In this document: positions 24,713 to 35,056 of the stretch, piece by piece | Numbering within the stretch: position 1 is the stretch's first letter | Layout: each line of letters starts with the position of its first letter | Assembly: GCA_963804045.1 (NCBI GenBank) | Contig: CAWDOR010000009.1 | Span: 124,001-188,000 of the forward strand | Direction: 5' to 3' | DNA: 64,000 nucleotides | Source: Rhodoblastus sp963804045 | Lineage (GTDB): Bacteria > Pseudomonadota > Alphaproteobacteria > Rhizobiales > Beijerinckiaceae | Translations under genes and position numbers: made by a program | Notes under the pieces: generated by a model | Database searches by the model: none | The model's input: only the letters and a program-made list of their open reading frames with translations | What the model was told of the DNA's origin: nothing

Positions 24713-26463
24713 TCAAGCGGTTTTGCGTCCAGCCTTTTTCTTGGCTTTCTCTCCGGCGATGCGCGAGGACTCGGAATTATGGAAAATTTCGAGTTGGTCG
24801 AGATCGGCTGAAGTCACCGGCGTCAGCGCCTGGTCCATATAGGCGGCAGCCTCCGCCTTGTGGCGCTTGAGCCAGAGCCGTAGCAGGCCGAGCCGCGCCG
24901 CCATTCCGCCCAGACGCAGGTGTTTGTAAACCAGCCCGGCGGCATAACGGGGGTAGAAAATCAATGGGTTTTCCAGCGGCAATCCGGGCCGGCGGTCGCG
25001 CCGCGCCTTGCGGCGCAAATAGCCGCCTTGCAGCGGATGGACCTTTTCCAGCTTCACGCAGCCCCAGAACCACAGGAGCAGAAACAGCGCCGCGCCGGCG
25101 GAAATATTAGTGGCGGCGGCGCGGCGCATGACGGTCTCCATATGCGCCGGCGAATAATAGAGATCCCAGGCCTCCCGATAGATCCCCTCCCATTGCTCTT
25201 TTGTCATCAGCGGATGGCGGGCGACCACATGTTCGAGATCGTATTTGTTGAGGTCGGGGTCCATCCAGGCGCCCTTGGCGGCGAGCTTCTGGTGATCCTC
25301 GGAGCCGGGCAGCGGCGTCAGGCAGAAGAATTCGAGAATGTCGAGCGGCAGTTCGCGCTGGATGATGGCGATGTCGCGGCGGATGCTCTCCGGCGTATCC
25401 GCGGGAAAGCCGAGGATATAGCCGGCATAGGTGAAGCAGCGCGCCCGTTTCCACGCCAGCAGCATCTCGCGATATTCGGCGATGCGATTCTGCTTCTTCT
25501 TGGCTTCCAGCAAATTGGCGGGATTGATGTTCTCCAGGCCGATGAAAACCCTTTTGACCCCGGCGCGCGCGGCCTTCTCGATGAAATGCGGAATCCGGTG
25601 GCAGAGCGTATCGACCTGGATGATGAAGGTCGGATAGAGGCCCTCGCGCTCGCGCAACTGGATCAGCCGGTCGAAAATCGCCTCCCAATTGCTGTTGCGG
25701 GCGAAATTATCGTCGGTGATGAAAAAGGAATCGACGCCCTGCGCGAGATTGGCGCGGATGATCGCCTCGACGTCGTCGGCGCTGCGATGCCGCGACTTGC
25801 GGCCCTGAACATTGATGATGGTGCAGAAGGAGCATTGGAACGGGCAGCCGCGCCCGGCGTCGAAACTGGTGACCGCGCCGCTGGTGCCCGCCACGATCGA
25901 AGCCGGCAGCAACGGAAAAGGCGCCCATCCAGATGCGGAAGGTCGTTGAGGTAATTGTACAGTGGCTTGAGCGTCCCGGAAAAAGCTTCGCGGAGGAAAT
26001 CGTCGAACCGCCCCTCGATCTCGCCGGCATAAAGGCTAACTCCCAGCGCCTGCGCCTCGCGCAGCTCCGGCGTCATCTCCGGCAACATGGACAGGCAGCC
26101 CGACACGTGAAAGCCGCCAATGGCCACATTCGCGCCGGCCGCTCGAAAACGGCGGGCGAGATCCAGGGCGCGGGGAAACTGATTGGATTGCACGCCGGTC
26201 AGACAGACGAGGCCATGACCCGCCGCCCGGATTTGCGCGGCGATTTTTTCGGGGCGGATGCGGGTGTTGGTCTCGTCATAGACGAAAATTTCCAGCGCCA
26301 CATCGGGGCCGAGCGCCTGGCGGCGACCGCTGTCCTGGGCGATGGCGTGCAGGGCCGCCAGGGAATTGGAGGGAATGGCGGAACGCAGCCATTGCACCAC
26401 ATAACCGTCGTCGTCGTAATGCGAGGGTTTGACCAGATGCAACTGGAACACGGTTCGGCTCAT
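24713..26463 (-). pseudogene. B12-binding radical SAM protein with a single-base frameshift
   Basis: The frame from ATG 26463 encodes a cobalamin-binding-like Rossmann half (HGLVCLTGVQSNQFPRA, VAIGGFHVSGC) and then leaves phase near 25925, after NDLPHLDG. The next frame resumes with LPASIVAGTSGAVTSF and the radical SAM cluster GCPFQCSFC, then a TIM-barrel half and a C-terminal extension to 24713. One added G restores 583 residues. This is the B12-dependent radical SAM architecture used in methyl transfer or ring chemistry; the substrate is unknown. It has no operon partners. Confidence 0.85.
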
Positions 26464-26630
26464 TCCGACCCCTTTTGGGTTTTGGGCCGGTTTTCCTCCG
26501 GCGCCCCGTCCGGTCTCGCCGGACGCCGGCGCGCCGGTCCCCCGACAGCGCGCCAATGCCTTGAGCCTATAGCAATTTCATCGCCGCCGTAACCCACAGG
26601 CGCCTTTTGGCGCAGGCGAGCCCCAAAAGT

Positions 26631-27191
26631 TCAAAGGAAGGCGAAAATCGCGCCCGCCGTTCCCGCCAGGCCGAGGCCGATGGCGCTGTACCAGGGCCAG
26701 CGCTGGCTGCGAACGATGATGGAAATGGTCGAGATGGCTATGGCGACATGCAGCAGGGTCACGGCTATGGTGAGCATGTGGTGGCGATGCTCGTGTATCT
26801 CGGCGGTTTCCAGCGCCGTCGCCGATTGCTCCTCCAGTCCGCGCGCCTGTTTTTCGATCTCCTGCTTTTCGCTGTCATAGCGACGCGCCCGCTGCGCATA
26901 ATCCGGCTTGCCGCCAGCTTGATCGGCAGCCAGGGCGTAAATCTCCTCCTTGACGCTTTTGGCCTGAAAAAAGGCCCAGGCGTCGGAGGCGCGGCTTTGC
27001 AGCAGCACGGCGTGATTCTTGTCGCCAAAGGCGCGCGCCGTCTCCAGCGTCTCCAGACTGCCCACCGTGGCCGCGACGACAGCGAGAATGGCGATGGTCA
27101 TCGACACCCGGGAGAGAAAATTATCGCCGGAATGAGCGGCGTGTTCCGCATGCTCGGCGTGTTCGAAAGCTTCGGTCGGCGCTTCTTCCAT
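26631..27191 (-). CDS. DUF4337 family membrane protein
   Basis: A 186-residue protein. An acidic His-rich N-terminus (EAFEHAEHAEHAAH) leads into a first helix (VSMTIAILAVVAATVGSLET), a long cytoplasmic or periplasmic helical region, and two C-terminal helices (MLTIAVTLLHVAIAIST and YSAIGLGLAGTAGAIFAFL). This order matches DUF4337. GGAG just upstream supports ATG 27191. Function unknown; it is transcribed divergently from the PIMT-like gene. Confidence 0.85.
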   Translation of the reverse strand: MEEAPTEAFEHAEHAEHAAHSGDNFLSRVSMTIAILAVVAATVGSLETLETARAFGDKNHAVLLQSRASDAWAFFQAKSVKEEIYALAADQAGGKPDYAQRARRYDSEKQEIEKQARGLEEQSATALETAEIHEHRHHMLTIAVTLLHVAIAISTISIIVRSQRWPWYSAIGLGLAGTAGAIFAFL

Positions 27192-27350
27192 GATGTTCTC
27201 CAGAATTTTATCGGGCAAAGCTAAATGCATCGCCGCATGTGCGCAAACTCGGGACAGGCGGATTCTGGACAGGCGCTTTCGGCGCGCTTATAAAGTCGCT
27301 GCTTTGCAGGCTGCGCCGAATTTCGCAGCGCGCCATTGGGAACGGTCCAG

Positions 27351-28049
27351 ATGCAGGAAAACCTCTCGCCTTCCACGCCCGCCGACGCTTTCGCCGCCTT
27401 GCGCGAAACCATGGTCGAGCGGCAGATTCGCACGTTCGACGTCAGCGATCTCGCCGTGCAGGACCGGATGAAGGAGGTTCCCCGCGAGATTTTCGTCGAC
27501 GCGGCCTTCGTTTCGCTGGCCTATTCGGACGCCGGCGTCACCGTCACCGGCGCCCGCCCGCGCGAACTGACCGCGCCGCTGATTCTCGCGCGCATGCTGA
27601 AAGAAGCCCATGTGCGCAAGACCGACCGCGTCCTGGTCGTTTCCGGCGCCTCGGGCTATGCCGCGGCGCTGCTCGCGGGCCTCGCGGGCTCCGTGTTCAG
27701 CCTGGACGAGGACGAGGCCTTGGCGGCCAAGGCGGAAGCCAATTTCGCCCGGCTCGGCCTGACCAACGCCAAATCGCTTTCCGGCCCGCTCGCCCAGGGC
27801 GCCTCCGTGCAAGGCCCTTACGATTTGATCCTGGTGGACGGCGTCAGCGCCGGCCAGTTCGACACGCTGCTCGGCCAGCTTTCGGACGGCGGACGACTGG
27901 TCGCCCTGGTCGGCGACGCGCCGGGATCGCGCACCGGCCGCGCCATGATTTACACACGGGTCGAGGGCAAGAGCTCGCCGCGCGCCATGTTCTCGGCCTC
28001 GGCGCCGGTTCTGGCGGCCTTCGCGGCGCAGCCGAGCTTCGCCTTTTGA
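27351..28049 (+). CDS. protein-L-isoaspartate O-methyltransferase family protein
   Basis: About 232 residues with the PIMT start LRETMVERQIRTFDVSD and EVPREIFVD, then a Rossmann-like methyltransferase core. The SAM motif, usually GxGSGY, reads SGASGYAAALLA here, so catalytic ability is uncertain. In rhizobia this gene usually precedes tolC, as here (187 bases apart), and may serve outer-membrane efflux rather than protein repair. A TTG at 27336 is an alternative start. Confidence 0.87.
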   Translation: MQENLSPSTPADAFAALRETMVERQIRTFDVSDLAVQDRMKEVPREIFVDAAFVSLAYSDAGVTVTGARPRELTAPLILARMLKEAHVRKTDRVLVVSGASGYAAALLAGLAGSVFSLDEDEALAAKAEANFARLGLTNAKSLSGPLAQGASVQGPYDLILVDGVSAGQFDTLLGQLSDGGRLVALVGDAPGSRTGRAMIYTRVEGKSSPRAMFSASAPVLAAFAAQPSFAF

Positions 28050-28235
28050 GGCCGGGCGCTGTGGCCTTTTGGGCGCAGTAACAGGAAATCTCTTCCGCTT
28101 CGCCAATGGGCACTGGCGTTTTCGGCGCTGCGGGTAGACCATGAAACGCGGCAGTTGATTTTATATTCAATTGTCCGCATATAGCTGGACGTCCAGGCGG
28201 CGGCTGGCAAGCGCCCGCATGCGGGAATTTGGGGG

Positions 28236-29630
28236 TTGGGTTTGGCTGGGGCATCCTTTTCGCGTCTGTTGGCTGGCGTCGCCTTTCTGGCGCTGACGCA
28301 GGCCGGCGCCGCGTCCGCCGAGACCATGTCGAGCGCGCTGGCGCGCGCCTATGAAAATAATCCCGACATCAACCAGCAGCGCGCCGCGCTGCGCGCCCGC
28401 GACGAAGGCGTGCCGGCCGCCAAGGCCGGCTGGCTGCCCAAACTCGCCGCCACCGCCCAGGGCGGCCATCAGGGCATGTCCGTGGCCAACGCGCTCGGCT
28501 TGGGCCAATCGGCGAAATACAGCTCCAACCCCAACGCCTATGGCGCCACGGTTTCGCAGACCCTGTTCGACGGCAATCGCACCGCCAATGGCGTCAGCCA
28601 GGCGGAATCGGCGGTGCTAGCCCAACGGGAGGCGCTGCGCCAGACGGAGTTGGCGACTTTGCAGGCTGGCGCCACCGCCTATATGGACGTGCTGCGCGAC
28701 ACCGCCGTGCTCGGCCTCAAGCGCAACAATGTCAAGGTGCTCGAAGTCCAGTTGCGCCAGACCCGCGACCGTTTCCAGGTTGGCGAACTGACCCGCACCG
28801 ACGTCGCCCAGGCCGAGGCGGCGCTGGCCGCCGCGCGCGCCGATTTCGCCTCGGCCCAGGCCAATCTGGAGAACAGCGTCGCCAGCTTCCGCCGCCAGAT
28901 CGGCGTCGCGCCGAAACAATTGGCGCCGGCGCAGCCGATCGAAAAATTGCTGCCCAAGACGGTCGATCTGGCGATCTCGACCGGCCTTGAGGAACATCCG
29001 GCCATCGTCGGCGCGATGCATCAGGCGGACGCCGCCGAATCGGCGGTCAAGATCGCCGAGGGGGCGCTGCTGCCGACGGTCGCCGTGCAGGGCATGGTGC
29101 AGCGCAGCCTCGATTCCTCCGGCATCCCCGGCTATAACACCAATACCGCCTCGGTCATGGGCCAGCTGAATGTGCCGCTATATCAAGGCGGCGCGGAATA
29201 TGCCGGCATCCGCCAGGCCAAGGAGCAATTGGGTCAGGCGCGACTCGCCGTCGATTCGTCGCGCATCCAGGTCCGCGCCGCCATCGCCAGCAGCTGGGGC
29301 CAGTTGCAGGCCGCCCGCGCCGCCATCGTCGCCTATCAATCGGCCGTCAAGGCGGCGGAAGTCGCGCTCAACGGCATTCGCGAGGAGGCGCTGGTCGGCC
29401 AGCGCACCACATTCGACGTGCTCACCGCCGAACAGAACTTGCTCAACGCCCGCGTCCAGTTGGTCACCGCCCAGCACGACCGGGTCGTCGGCTCTTATGC
29501 GGTCATGGGCGCGGTCGGAAGGCTTTCGGCCGAAAATCTCGGCATTGGCGTGTCGATCTACGATCCCGAGGATCACTATCAGCGCACCAAGAACCGTTTC
29601 ATCGGCACGACCTCGGCCGACGGCAACTGA
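28236..29630 (+). CDS. tolC: TolC-family outer-membrane channel
   Basis: About 464 residues with a signal peptide (SRLLAGVAFLALTQAGAASA). The mature part shows the two-fold TolC repeat: long helices around ARAYENNPDINQQRAALRARDE and AIVGAMHQADAAESAVKIAEGALLP, each with beta-strands such as VSQTLFDGN and LNVPLYQGG. It forms the trimeric exit duct of tripartite efflux and type I secretion. TTG 28236 or 28242 are both possible starts. Its inner-membrane partners are not in this window. Confidence 0.93.
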   Translation: MGLAGASFSRLLAGVAFLALTQAGAASAETMSSALARAYENNPDINQQRAALRARDEGVPAAKAGWLPKLAATAQGGHQGMSVANALGLGQSAKYSSNPNAYGATVSQTLFDGNRTANGVSQAESAVLAQREALRQTELATLQAGATAYMDVLRDTAVLGLKRNNVKVLEVQLRQTRDRFQVGELTRTDVAQAEAALAAARADFASAQANLENSVASFRRQIGVAPKQLAPAQPIEKLLPKTVDLAISTGLEEHPAIVGAMHQADAAESAVKIAEGALLPTVAVQGMVQRSLDSSGIPGYNTNTASVMGQLNVPLYQGGAEYAGIRQAKEQLGQARLAVDSSRIQVRAAIASSWGQLQAARAAIVAYQSAVKAAEVALNGIREEALVGQRTTFDVLTAEQNLLNARVQLVTAQHDRVVGSYAVMGAVGRLSAENLGIGVSIYDPEDHYQRTKNRFIGTTSADGN

Positions 29631-29652
29631 CCGCCCGAGAATAAAAAGACCG

Positions 29653-29678
29653 GGAAAAGCATAAGCAAAAGCTTTTCC
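29653..29678 (+). terminator. hairpin after tolC (weak terminator)
   Basis: GGAAAAGC (29653-29660) pairs with GCTTTTCC (29671-29678). There is no U-tract, so it is at best partial. Confidence 0.4.
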
Positions 29679-29773
29679 GGGCTTGCGCCGAACAACGGCT
29701 CAGCGCATTTTAATCGAGCTTGAATCCGAGCGCCGCGCCTTGCGCGGGCCTTATCGCGCATGCGTCGGGAAAG

Positions 29774-30880
29774 ATGAACGCCAGCAACGCCCCCCAGAAC
29801 GCCGATTTGAAAGCGGAACAGAAGGCTCACGAACCTTCGATGGAGGATATTCTCGCCTCGATTCGCAAGCTGATCGCCGATGACGACGCCTTGCCGCTGA
29901 GCCGCCGCGCGACGCCGGCTCCGGTCGCCGCGGCGCCTAGCCGCGCCGTCGAAACGCCCGCGCCAGCGACGCTTTCCGATTTTCCCGCGCCCGCGCCGCG
30001 CATTCCCGCAGCCCCTGTTCCGGTCGCGCCGCCCAGCCCGCCGCCTGGCCTGCCGCCTTTTCCCTTCCCCGCCGCCGATTCGACGCGCCTCGCGCCGCTG
30101 CGCGACTATTTGCGCCGCGACCCGCCGGCGCCGCCCGCTGCGCTCGCGACGCCTGCGACGCCCGCGATCGACATGGCGCAACTCGCCGACGAGTTGCAGG
30201 CGGAGAGCTCAGCGATCGACATAGCGCAACTCACCGAGGAATTGCATGCGGCCATGCCGGCGCTGCGGCCCTCGCTCGAGGAAACCGCCGCGCAGGCCGC
30301 TCCGCCGCCCGCCCCCGCGCCAGAATTCGCGCAGAACGATCCTGCGCCGAAAGAGTCCGCGCCAACCGTGCGCTTCGATTTCAGCCTCGCCAATGCCGCG
30401 TCGACGGCGTTCCGCGCCAATGTCGCGCCGCCGTCCATGCCCGCGCCGACCATATCGACGCCGATCGCCGCGCCCGAGACGCCAACTCCCGCGCCGGTCG
30501 TGGCGGCCACGCCCGCCAGCATGCTTGCGTCGGACACCGCGCCAGCGGTCGAGTCGGCGCCGGCGCCGGCGCCGGCGCCGGAAACCACGGTCGAACTCAA
30601 GACCGAATCTCCCGCGAGCCGCCCCTTCGCTCTGCCGCCGGCGCGTCTCGACCGGATCGAAGCCGCCATGCTCTCGGAAACCAGCGGCGTCAAGATCGGC
30701 GCGGCTTTCGAGGCCCTGGCCGAATCGGCCTTGTTGCGCGATCCCGAAATGGTGGAGCGGCTGACCCGCGAAATCCTGCGGCCGATCATCAAGAGCTGGC
30801 TCGACGACAATCTTCCCAATGTGGTGGAGCGTCTGGTGCGCGCCGAAATCGAGCGCGTGGCGCGCGGACCTAACGCTTAG
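29774..30880 (+). CDS. popZ: polar organizing protein PopZ (DUF2497)
   Basis: A 368-residue scaffold protein. The conserved short N-terminal helix PSMEDILASIRKLIADDD (about residues 22-39) recruits client proteins. A long disordered Pro/Ala-rich middle follows. The C-terminal helices FEALAESALLRDPEM and the signature LDDNLPNVVERLVRAEIERVA drive oligomerisation. Two AIDxAQLxxELxA segments near residues 134-160 are an internal repeat. PopZ forms polar condensates that anchor chromosome origins. The position just upstream of valS is the classical alphaproteobacterial order. Confidence 0.9.
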   Translation: MNASNAPQNADLKAEQKAHEPSMEDILASIRKLIADDDALPLSRRATPAPVAAAPSRAVETPAPATLSDFPAPAPRIPAAPVPVAPPSPPPGLPPFPFPAADSTRLAPLRDYLRRDPPAPPAALATPATPAIDMAQLADELQAESSAIDIAQLTEELHAAMPALRPSLEETAAQAAPPPAPAPEFAQNDPAPKESAPTVRFDFSLANAASTAFRANVAPPSMPAPTISTPIAAPETPTPAPVVAATPASMLASDTAPAVESAPAPAPAPETTVELKTESPASRPFALPPARLDRIEAAMLSETSGVKIGAAFEALAESALLRDPEMVERLTREILRPIIKSWLDDNLPNVVERLVRAEIERVARGPNA

Positions 30881-30965
30881 AGCGATTTCCACGGCAAATC
30901 CGTTGACTTGCGCCGCCGGCTGGGGCTTTTTGCGCCAAAGCAAAAGCTCGAGCCGGTAAGCCAAA

Positions 30966-33851
30966 ATGATGGAAAAGACTTTCGATCCCGCCGCCGTTGA
31001 AAGCCGCATCGCCGCGGAATGGGAGCGGGTCGGCGCATTTCGCGCCGGGCGCGCGGATCGCGCCAGCGGAAAGCCCTATACGATCGTCATTCCACCGCCG
31101 AACGTCACCGGCTCGCTGCATATGGGCCATGCGCTCAACAACACCTTGCAGGATATTTTGTGCCGCTTCGAGCGCATGCGCGGCAAGGATGTGCTCTGGC
31201 AGCCGGGAACCGACCATGCGGGCATCGCCACGCAAATGGTGGTGGAGCGCCGCCTCGCCGCCGCCAAGGAGCCCGACCGCCGCACGCTCGGCCGCGAGAA
31301 ATTCCTGGAAAAGGTCTGGGAGTGGAAGGCCGAATCCGGCGGCGCCATCGTCAACCAGCTCAAGCGGCTGGGCGCCTCCTGCGACTGGTCGCGCGAGCGG
31401 TTCACCATGGACCCCGGCTCCTCCAAGGCTGTCCTGAAAGCTTTCGTCGAGCTTTATCGCGCCGGGCTGATCTACAAGGACAAGCGCCTGGTCAATTGGG
31501 ACCCCAAGCTGCTGACGGCGGTCTCCGACATTGAGGTCGTCGCGCAGACGGTCAAGGGCCAGCTCTATCACTTCAAATATCCGCTGGCCGACGACCAGGG
31601 CCGCGCCACCGAAGAGTTCATCGTCGTGGCCACCACCCGTCCCGAGACGCTGCTCGGCGACAGCGCCGTGGCGGTGCATCCCGAGGATGAGCGCTACGCC
31701 CATCTGCATGGCCGCAAAGTGCTGCTGCCGCTGGTCGGCCGGCTGATTCCCATTGTCGCCGACACTTATTCCGACCCGGAAAAGGGCTCGGGCGCGGTGA
31801 AAATCACCCCGGCGCATGATTTCAACGATTTTGAGGTCGGCGCGCGCCACAAGCTGCCGCTGATCAATATTCTCGACGCCGAGGCGCGCGTTCTGCTGCG
31901 CGAGAACGAGGCCTTTCTCGAGGGCGTGATCGAGAATGACGATCTCTCCGAATCGCTCGACAGCCTGCATGGCCTGACCCGCGAGGAGGCGCGCAAGGCG
32001 GTGCTGGCCGCCATGGAGGCGCGCGGCCTGGTCGCCACGGTGGAAAATCACGAACATCAGGTGCCGCATGGCGACCGTTCCGGCGTGGTGATCGAGCCCT
32101 GGCTGACCGATCAATGGTATGTCAACGCCAAGGCGCTGGCCGCCGACGCGCTGGCCGCCGTGCGTCACGGCGACACGGTTTTCGTGCCGAAAAACTGGGA
32201 AAAAACCTTTTTCGACTGGCTGGAGAATATCCAGCCCTGGTGCATTTCCCGCCAGCTCTGGTGGGGCCACCAGATTCCCGCCTGGTATGCGCCCTGGGGT
32301 TCGGTCTATGTCGCCGAGACCGAGGAGGAGGCGCTGGCCGACGCGCTGGCCGACGCGGTGCGCCGCGAGATTTACACCGACGCGCAAGCCGAGGAGATCG
32401 CCAATGACGCCGAAAAGGGCGCCGATCTTCTGGTGCGCGACGAGGACGTGCTCGACACCTGGTTCTCCTCGGGCCTGTGGCCCATGTCGACGCTGGGCTG
32501 GCCGGACGAGCCCAACGATCTCGACCGCCGCTATTCGACAGACGTGCTGGTCACCGGTTTCGACATCATCTTCTTCTGGGTGGCGCGAATGATGATGTTC
32601 GGCCTGCATTTCCAGAAAAAGGTTCCCTTCCGCCACGTCTATCTGCACGCCCTGGTCCGCGACGAAAGCGGCGCGAAAATGTCCAAGTCCAAGGGCAATG
32701 TCATCGACCCCCTGGACATTGTCGATGGCATTGGACTCGACGAACTCACCGCCAAGCGCGTCGACGCCTTGAACGACAAGAATGCCGCGGCGAAAATCGC
32801 ATCGGCGACCAAGAAGGATTATCCCGAGGGCATTCCGCAGCTCGGCGCGGACGCCCTGCGCTTCACTCTGGCGGCCATGGCCGCGCAAGGCCGCGACATC
32901 AAATTTTCCATCGAGCGCGCCAAAGGCTATCGCAATTTCGCGACCAAGCTCTGGAACGCCGCCCGCTTCGCCGAGATGAACCAGTGTTTCGCCCGCACGG
33001 GTTACGATCCCGCCAGGGTCAAGGGCGTTCTGAACCAATGGATTCTCGGCGAGACGGCGCGTGCTGTGCGCGAGATCGAGGCGGCGCTGACCGCCTATAA
33101 GTTCAACGAGGCGGCGCAGGCGGCCTATCGTTTCGTCTGGAATATTTTCTGCGACTGGCATCTGGAGCTGGCCAAGCCGCTGCTGCAAGGCGAGGACGGC
33201 CCGGCCAAGCAGGAGACGCGCGAAACCATCGCCTTCGTCCTCGACCAGACCACCAAGCTGCTGCATCCCTTCATGCCCTTCATCACCGAGGAGCTCTGGG
33301 CGATCGCCGGCGAGCGCAGCCCGCGCGAAAGCGTGTTGGCGCTGGCGCTGTGGCCCGATCTCAAGGGGCTGGAAAACGCCGAGGCCGAAAGCGAGATCGG
33401 CTGGGTGGTCGATCTGGTGTCGCAGGTGCGCTCGGTGCGCGCCGAGATGAATGTGCCGGCCGGCGCGCAAATTCCGCTGGCGCTGGTCGCGGCTTCGCCC
33501 GAGGATCAGGCTCGCGCCCGCCGCTGGGACGATGTTCTGAAGCGCCTGGCGCGGCTTTCCGAGATTTCCTTCGCGGACAGGGCCCCGGCGCAAGCCGTGC
33601 AGGTCGTGTCGCGCGGCACGGTGCTGGCGCTGCCGCTGGCCGGGGTGATCGATTTCGCCGCCGAACGGGCCCGGCTGGAAAAAGGCGTGGCCGCCGAGCA
33701 GAAAGAGATCGGCAAGATCGACGCCAAGCTCGGCAACGCCGATTTCCTGCGGCGCGCTCCCGAAGAGGTGATCGCGGAAAATCAGGAGCGCCGCGCCGAC
33801 GCCGTCGCCCGGCTTGAAAAGATGCAGGCGGCGCTGAAGCTGCTGAGCTGA
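30966..33851 (+). CDS. valS: valyl-tRNA synthetase
   Basis: A 961-residue class Ia synthetase that charges tRNA-Val. The HIGH-type motif is PPPNVTGSLHMGHA (about residues 38-51) and the KMSKS motif is KMSKSKGNVIDP (about 573). The editing domain lies between them (TTRPETLLGDSAVAVHPED). A C-terminal coiled coil (ERARLEKGVAAEQKEIGKID) completes it. Full length. It follows popZ by 85 bases on the same strand. Confidence 0.98.
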   Translation: MMEKTFDPAAVESRIAAEWERVGAFRAGRADRASGKPYTIVIPPPNVTGSLHMGHALNNTLQDILCRFERMRGKDVLWQPGTDHAGIATQMVVERRLAAAKEPDRRTLGREKFLEKVWEWKAESGGAIVNQLKRLGASCDWSRERFTMDPGSSKAVLKAFVELYRAGLIYKDKRLVNWDPKLLTAVSDIEVVAQTVKGQLYHFKYPLADDQGRATEEFIVVATTRPETLLGDSAVAVHPEDERYAHLHGRKVLLPLVGRLIPIVADTYSDPEKGSGAVKITPAHDFNDFEVGARHKLPLINILDAEARVLLRENEAFLEGVIENDDLSESLDSLHGLTREEARKAVLAAMEARGLVATVENHEHQVPHGDRSGVVIEPWLTDQWYVNAKALAADALAAVRHGDTVFVPKNWEKTFFDWLENIQPWCISRQLWWGHQIPAWYAPWGSVYVAETEEEALADALADAVRREIYTDAQAEEIANDAEKGADLLVRDEDVLDTWFSSGLWPMSTLGWPDEPNDLDRRYSTDVLVTGFDIIFFWVARMMMFGLHFQKKVPFRHVYLHALVRDESGAKMSKSKGNVIDPLDIVDGIGLDELTAKRVDALNDKNAAAKIASATKKDYPEGIPQLGADALRFTLAAMAAQGRDIKFSIERAKGYRNFATKLWNAARFAEMNQCFARTGYDPARVKGVLNQWILGETARAVREIEAALTAYKFNEAAQAAYRFVWNIFCDWHLELAKPLLQGEDGPAKQETRETIAFVLDQTTKLLHPFMPFITEELWAIAGERSPRESVLALALWPDLKGLENAEAESEIGWVVDLVSQVRSVRAEMNVPAGAQIPLALVAASPEDQARARRWDDVLKRLARLSEISFADRAPAQAVQVVSRGTVLALPLAGVIDFAAERARLEKGVAAEQKEIGKIDAKLGNADFLRRAPEEVIAENQERRADAVARLEKMQAALKLLS

Positions 33852-34131
33852 CCAAGCATAAACTCATGCGCGGGCGACCTTTGTCGTGGCTGCGGGCATT
33901 GACGATTTGTGCATGCATTCATCCTAGTTTGACGTCGCGGCTCAGGTCGCGGCGTCGAAAATGTGTCTCTGGCGCCACAGCGGCGGGGCAATCACAATCA
34001 GGCCTTGAAATGAGAAAGCTTCGCCGCGATTCAGCCATAAACTCACCGCTTCTAGGCGGTTAGGTCCAAGGCGCGGAACCGACGGGGGTAGGTTGCGTCT
34101 TGGGGATGGGAATCCCGGGGGGATTGGGCCT

Positions 34132-34977
34132 ATGGCCGCGTTGAAGCGTATGGTTCTGGCCGCATGGATCGGCGGCCCGCTGCTTGGAGCGGGCGTTTTG
34201 GGGCTCGCCGGCCCGGCCTTGGCTTTCGATGGCGCGGAAAAAGCCGCCGTCGCCCCACAGCCCCTGGAAATTTTCAAGGACCCGCGGCAGGCGCTGCAAT
34301 CGGCTCTGGAGAGCTATCGCGCCGGCAATCCCGCCTCCTCGGTCGAGGCGCTGAAATATGCCGCCGCCGGCGGCGAATCCCTGGCGCAGTGGAAGCTCGG
34401 CAAAATGTACGCGGACGGCGACGGCGTGCCGCGCGACGACTTCAAGGCCTATCAATATTTTGACGCCATCGTCGAAAATTACGACGAGGACAACGCCAAT
34501 TGGCGGGAAAAATCCGTGGTCGCCAGCGCCTTTGTCGCCGTGGGCATTTTCCATCTCAACGGCATAGCTGGCGGCAAGCTGCGACCCGACCCCGACGAAG
34601 CGCAGCGCATGTTCCTCTTCGCCGCCACCCGTTTCTCCGACGCCAACGCCCAGTATAATCTCGCGCGGCTCTATATGGACGGCGCGGCCGGTCTGGCCAG
34701 GGACCATATGCAGGCGGCGCGCTGGCTCAATCTGGCCGCTGAAAAGGGCCATGTCGAATCCCAGGCGCTGCTTGGACACCTGCTGTTTTCCGGCGATGGC
34801 GTGCCGGTCCAGCGCGCCCGCGGGCTGATGTGGATGACGCTCGCCCGCGAAGGCGCGGCCAGCAAGACCCAGGACTGGGTGCGCGGCCTCTACGACCAGG
34901 ACCTCAAGCAAGCCAGCGACAATGACCGCCAGGCCGCCCTGCTCTATCTCGAAGACCATTTGCGCAAGCGCGACTGA
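34132..34977 (+). CDS. exoR: ExoR-like Sel1-repeat periplasmic regulator
   Basis: About 281 residues. A signal sequence (MVLAAWIGGPLLGAGVLGLAGPALA) is followed by several Sel1/TPR-like repeats: AAAGGESLAQWKLGKMYADGDGVPRDD, DANAQYNLARLYMDGAAG and GHVESQALLGHLLFSGDGVP. Length and order match rhizobial ExoR, a periplasmic inhibitor of the ExoS/ChvI two-component system that controls exopolysaccharide and motility. ExoS/ChvI are not in the window. A terminator follows at 35002. Confidence 0.82.
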   Translation: MAALKRMVLAAWIGGPLLGAGVLGLAGPALAFDGAEKAAVAPQPLEIFKDPRQALQSALESYRAGNPASSVEALKYAAAGGESLAQWKLGKMYADGDGVPRDDFKAYQYFDAIVENYDEDNANWREKSVVASAFVAVGIFHLNGIAGGKLRPDPDEAQRMFLFAATRFSDANAQYNLARLYMDGAAGLARDHMQAARWLNLAAEKGHVESQALLGHLLFSGDGVPVQRARGLMWMTLAREGAASKTQDWVRGLYDQDLKQASDNDRQAALLYLEDHLRKRD

Positions 34978-35001
34978 TCGCCTTCTCCGCTTCCTGCAAA
35001 C

Positions 35002-35033
35002 AAAACCCCGCCGGATCGCTCCGGCGGGGTTTT
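35002..35033. terminator. bidirectional intrinsic terminator
   Basis: AAAACCCCGCCGGA (35002-35015) pairs perfectly with TCCGGCGGGGTTTT (35020-35033) across a 4-base loop. It serves the converging exoR-like and rlpA-like genes. Confidence 0.9.
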
Positions 35034-35056
35034 GCATTGCAGTGCGATGACAGGCT

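Noticed and set aside
30870..33593. A 907-residue open frame antisense to valS
   Set aside because: Its Gly/Arg/Gln/His-rich composition is the mirror of a GC-rich gene; valS on the other strand is unmistakable.
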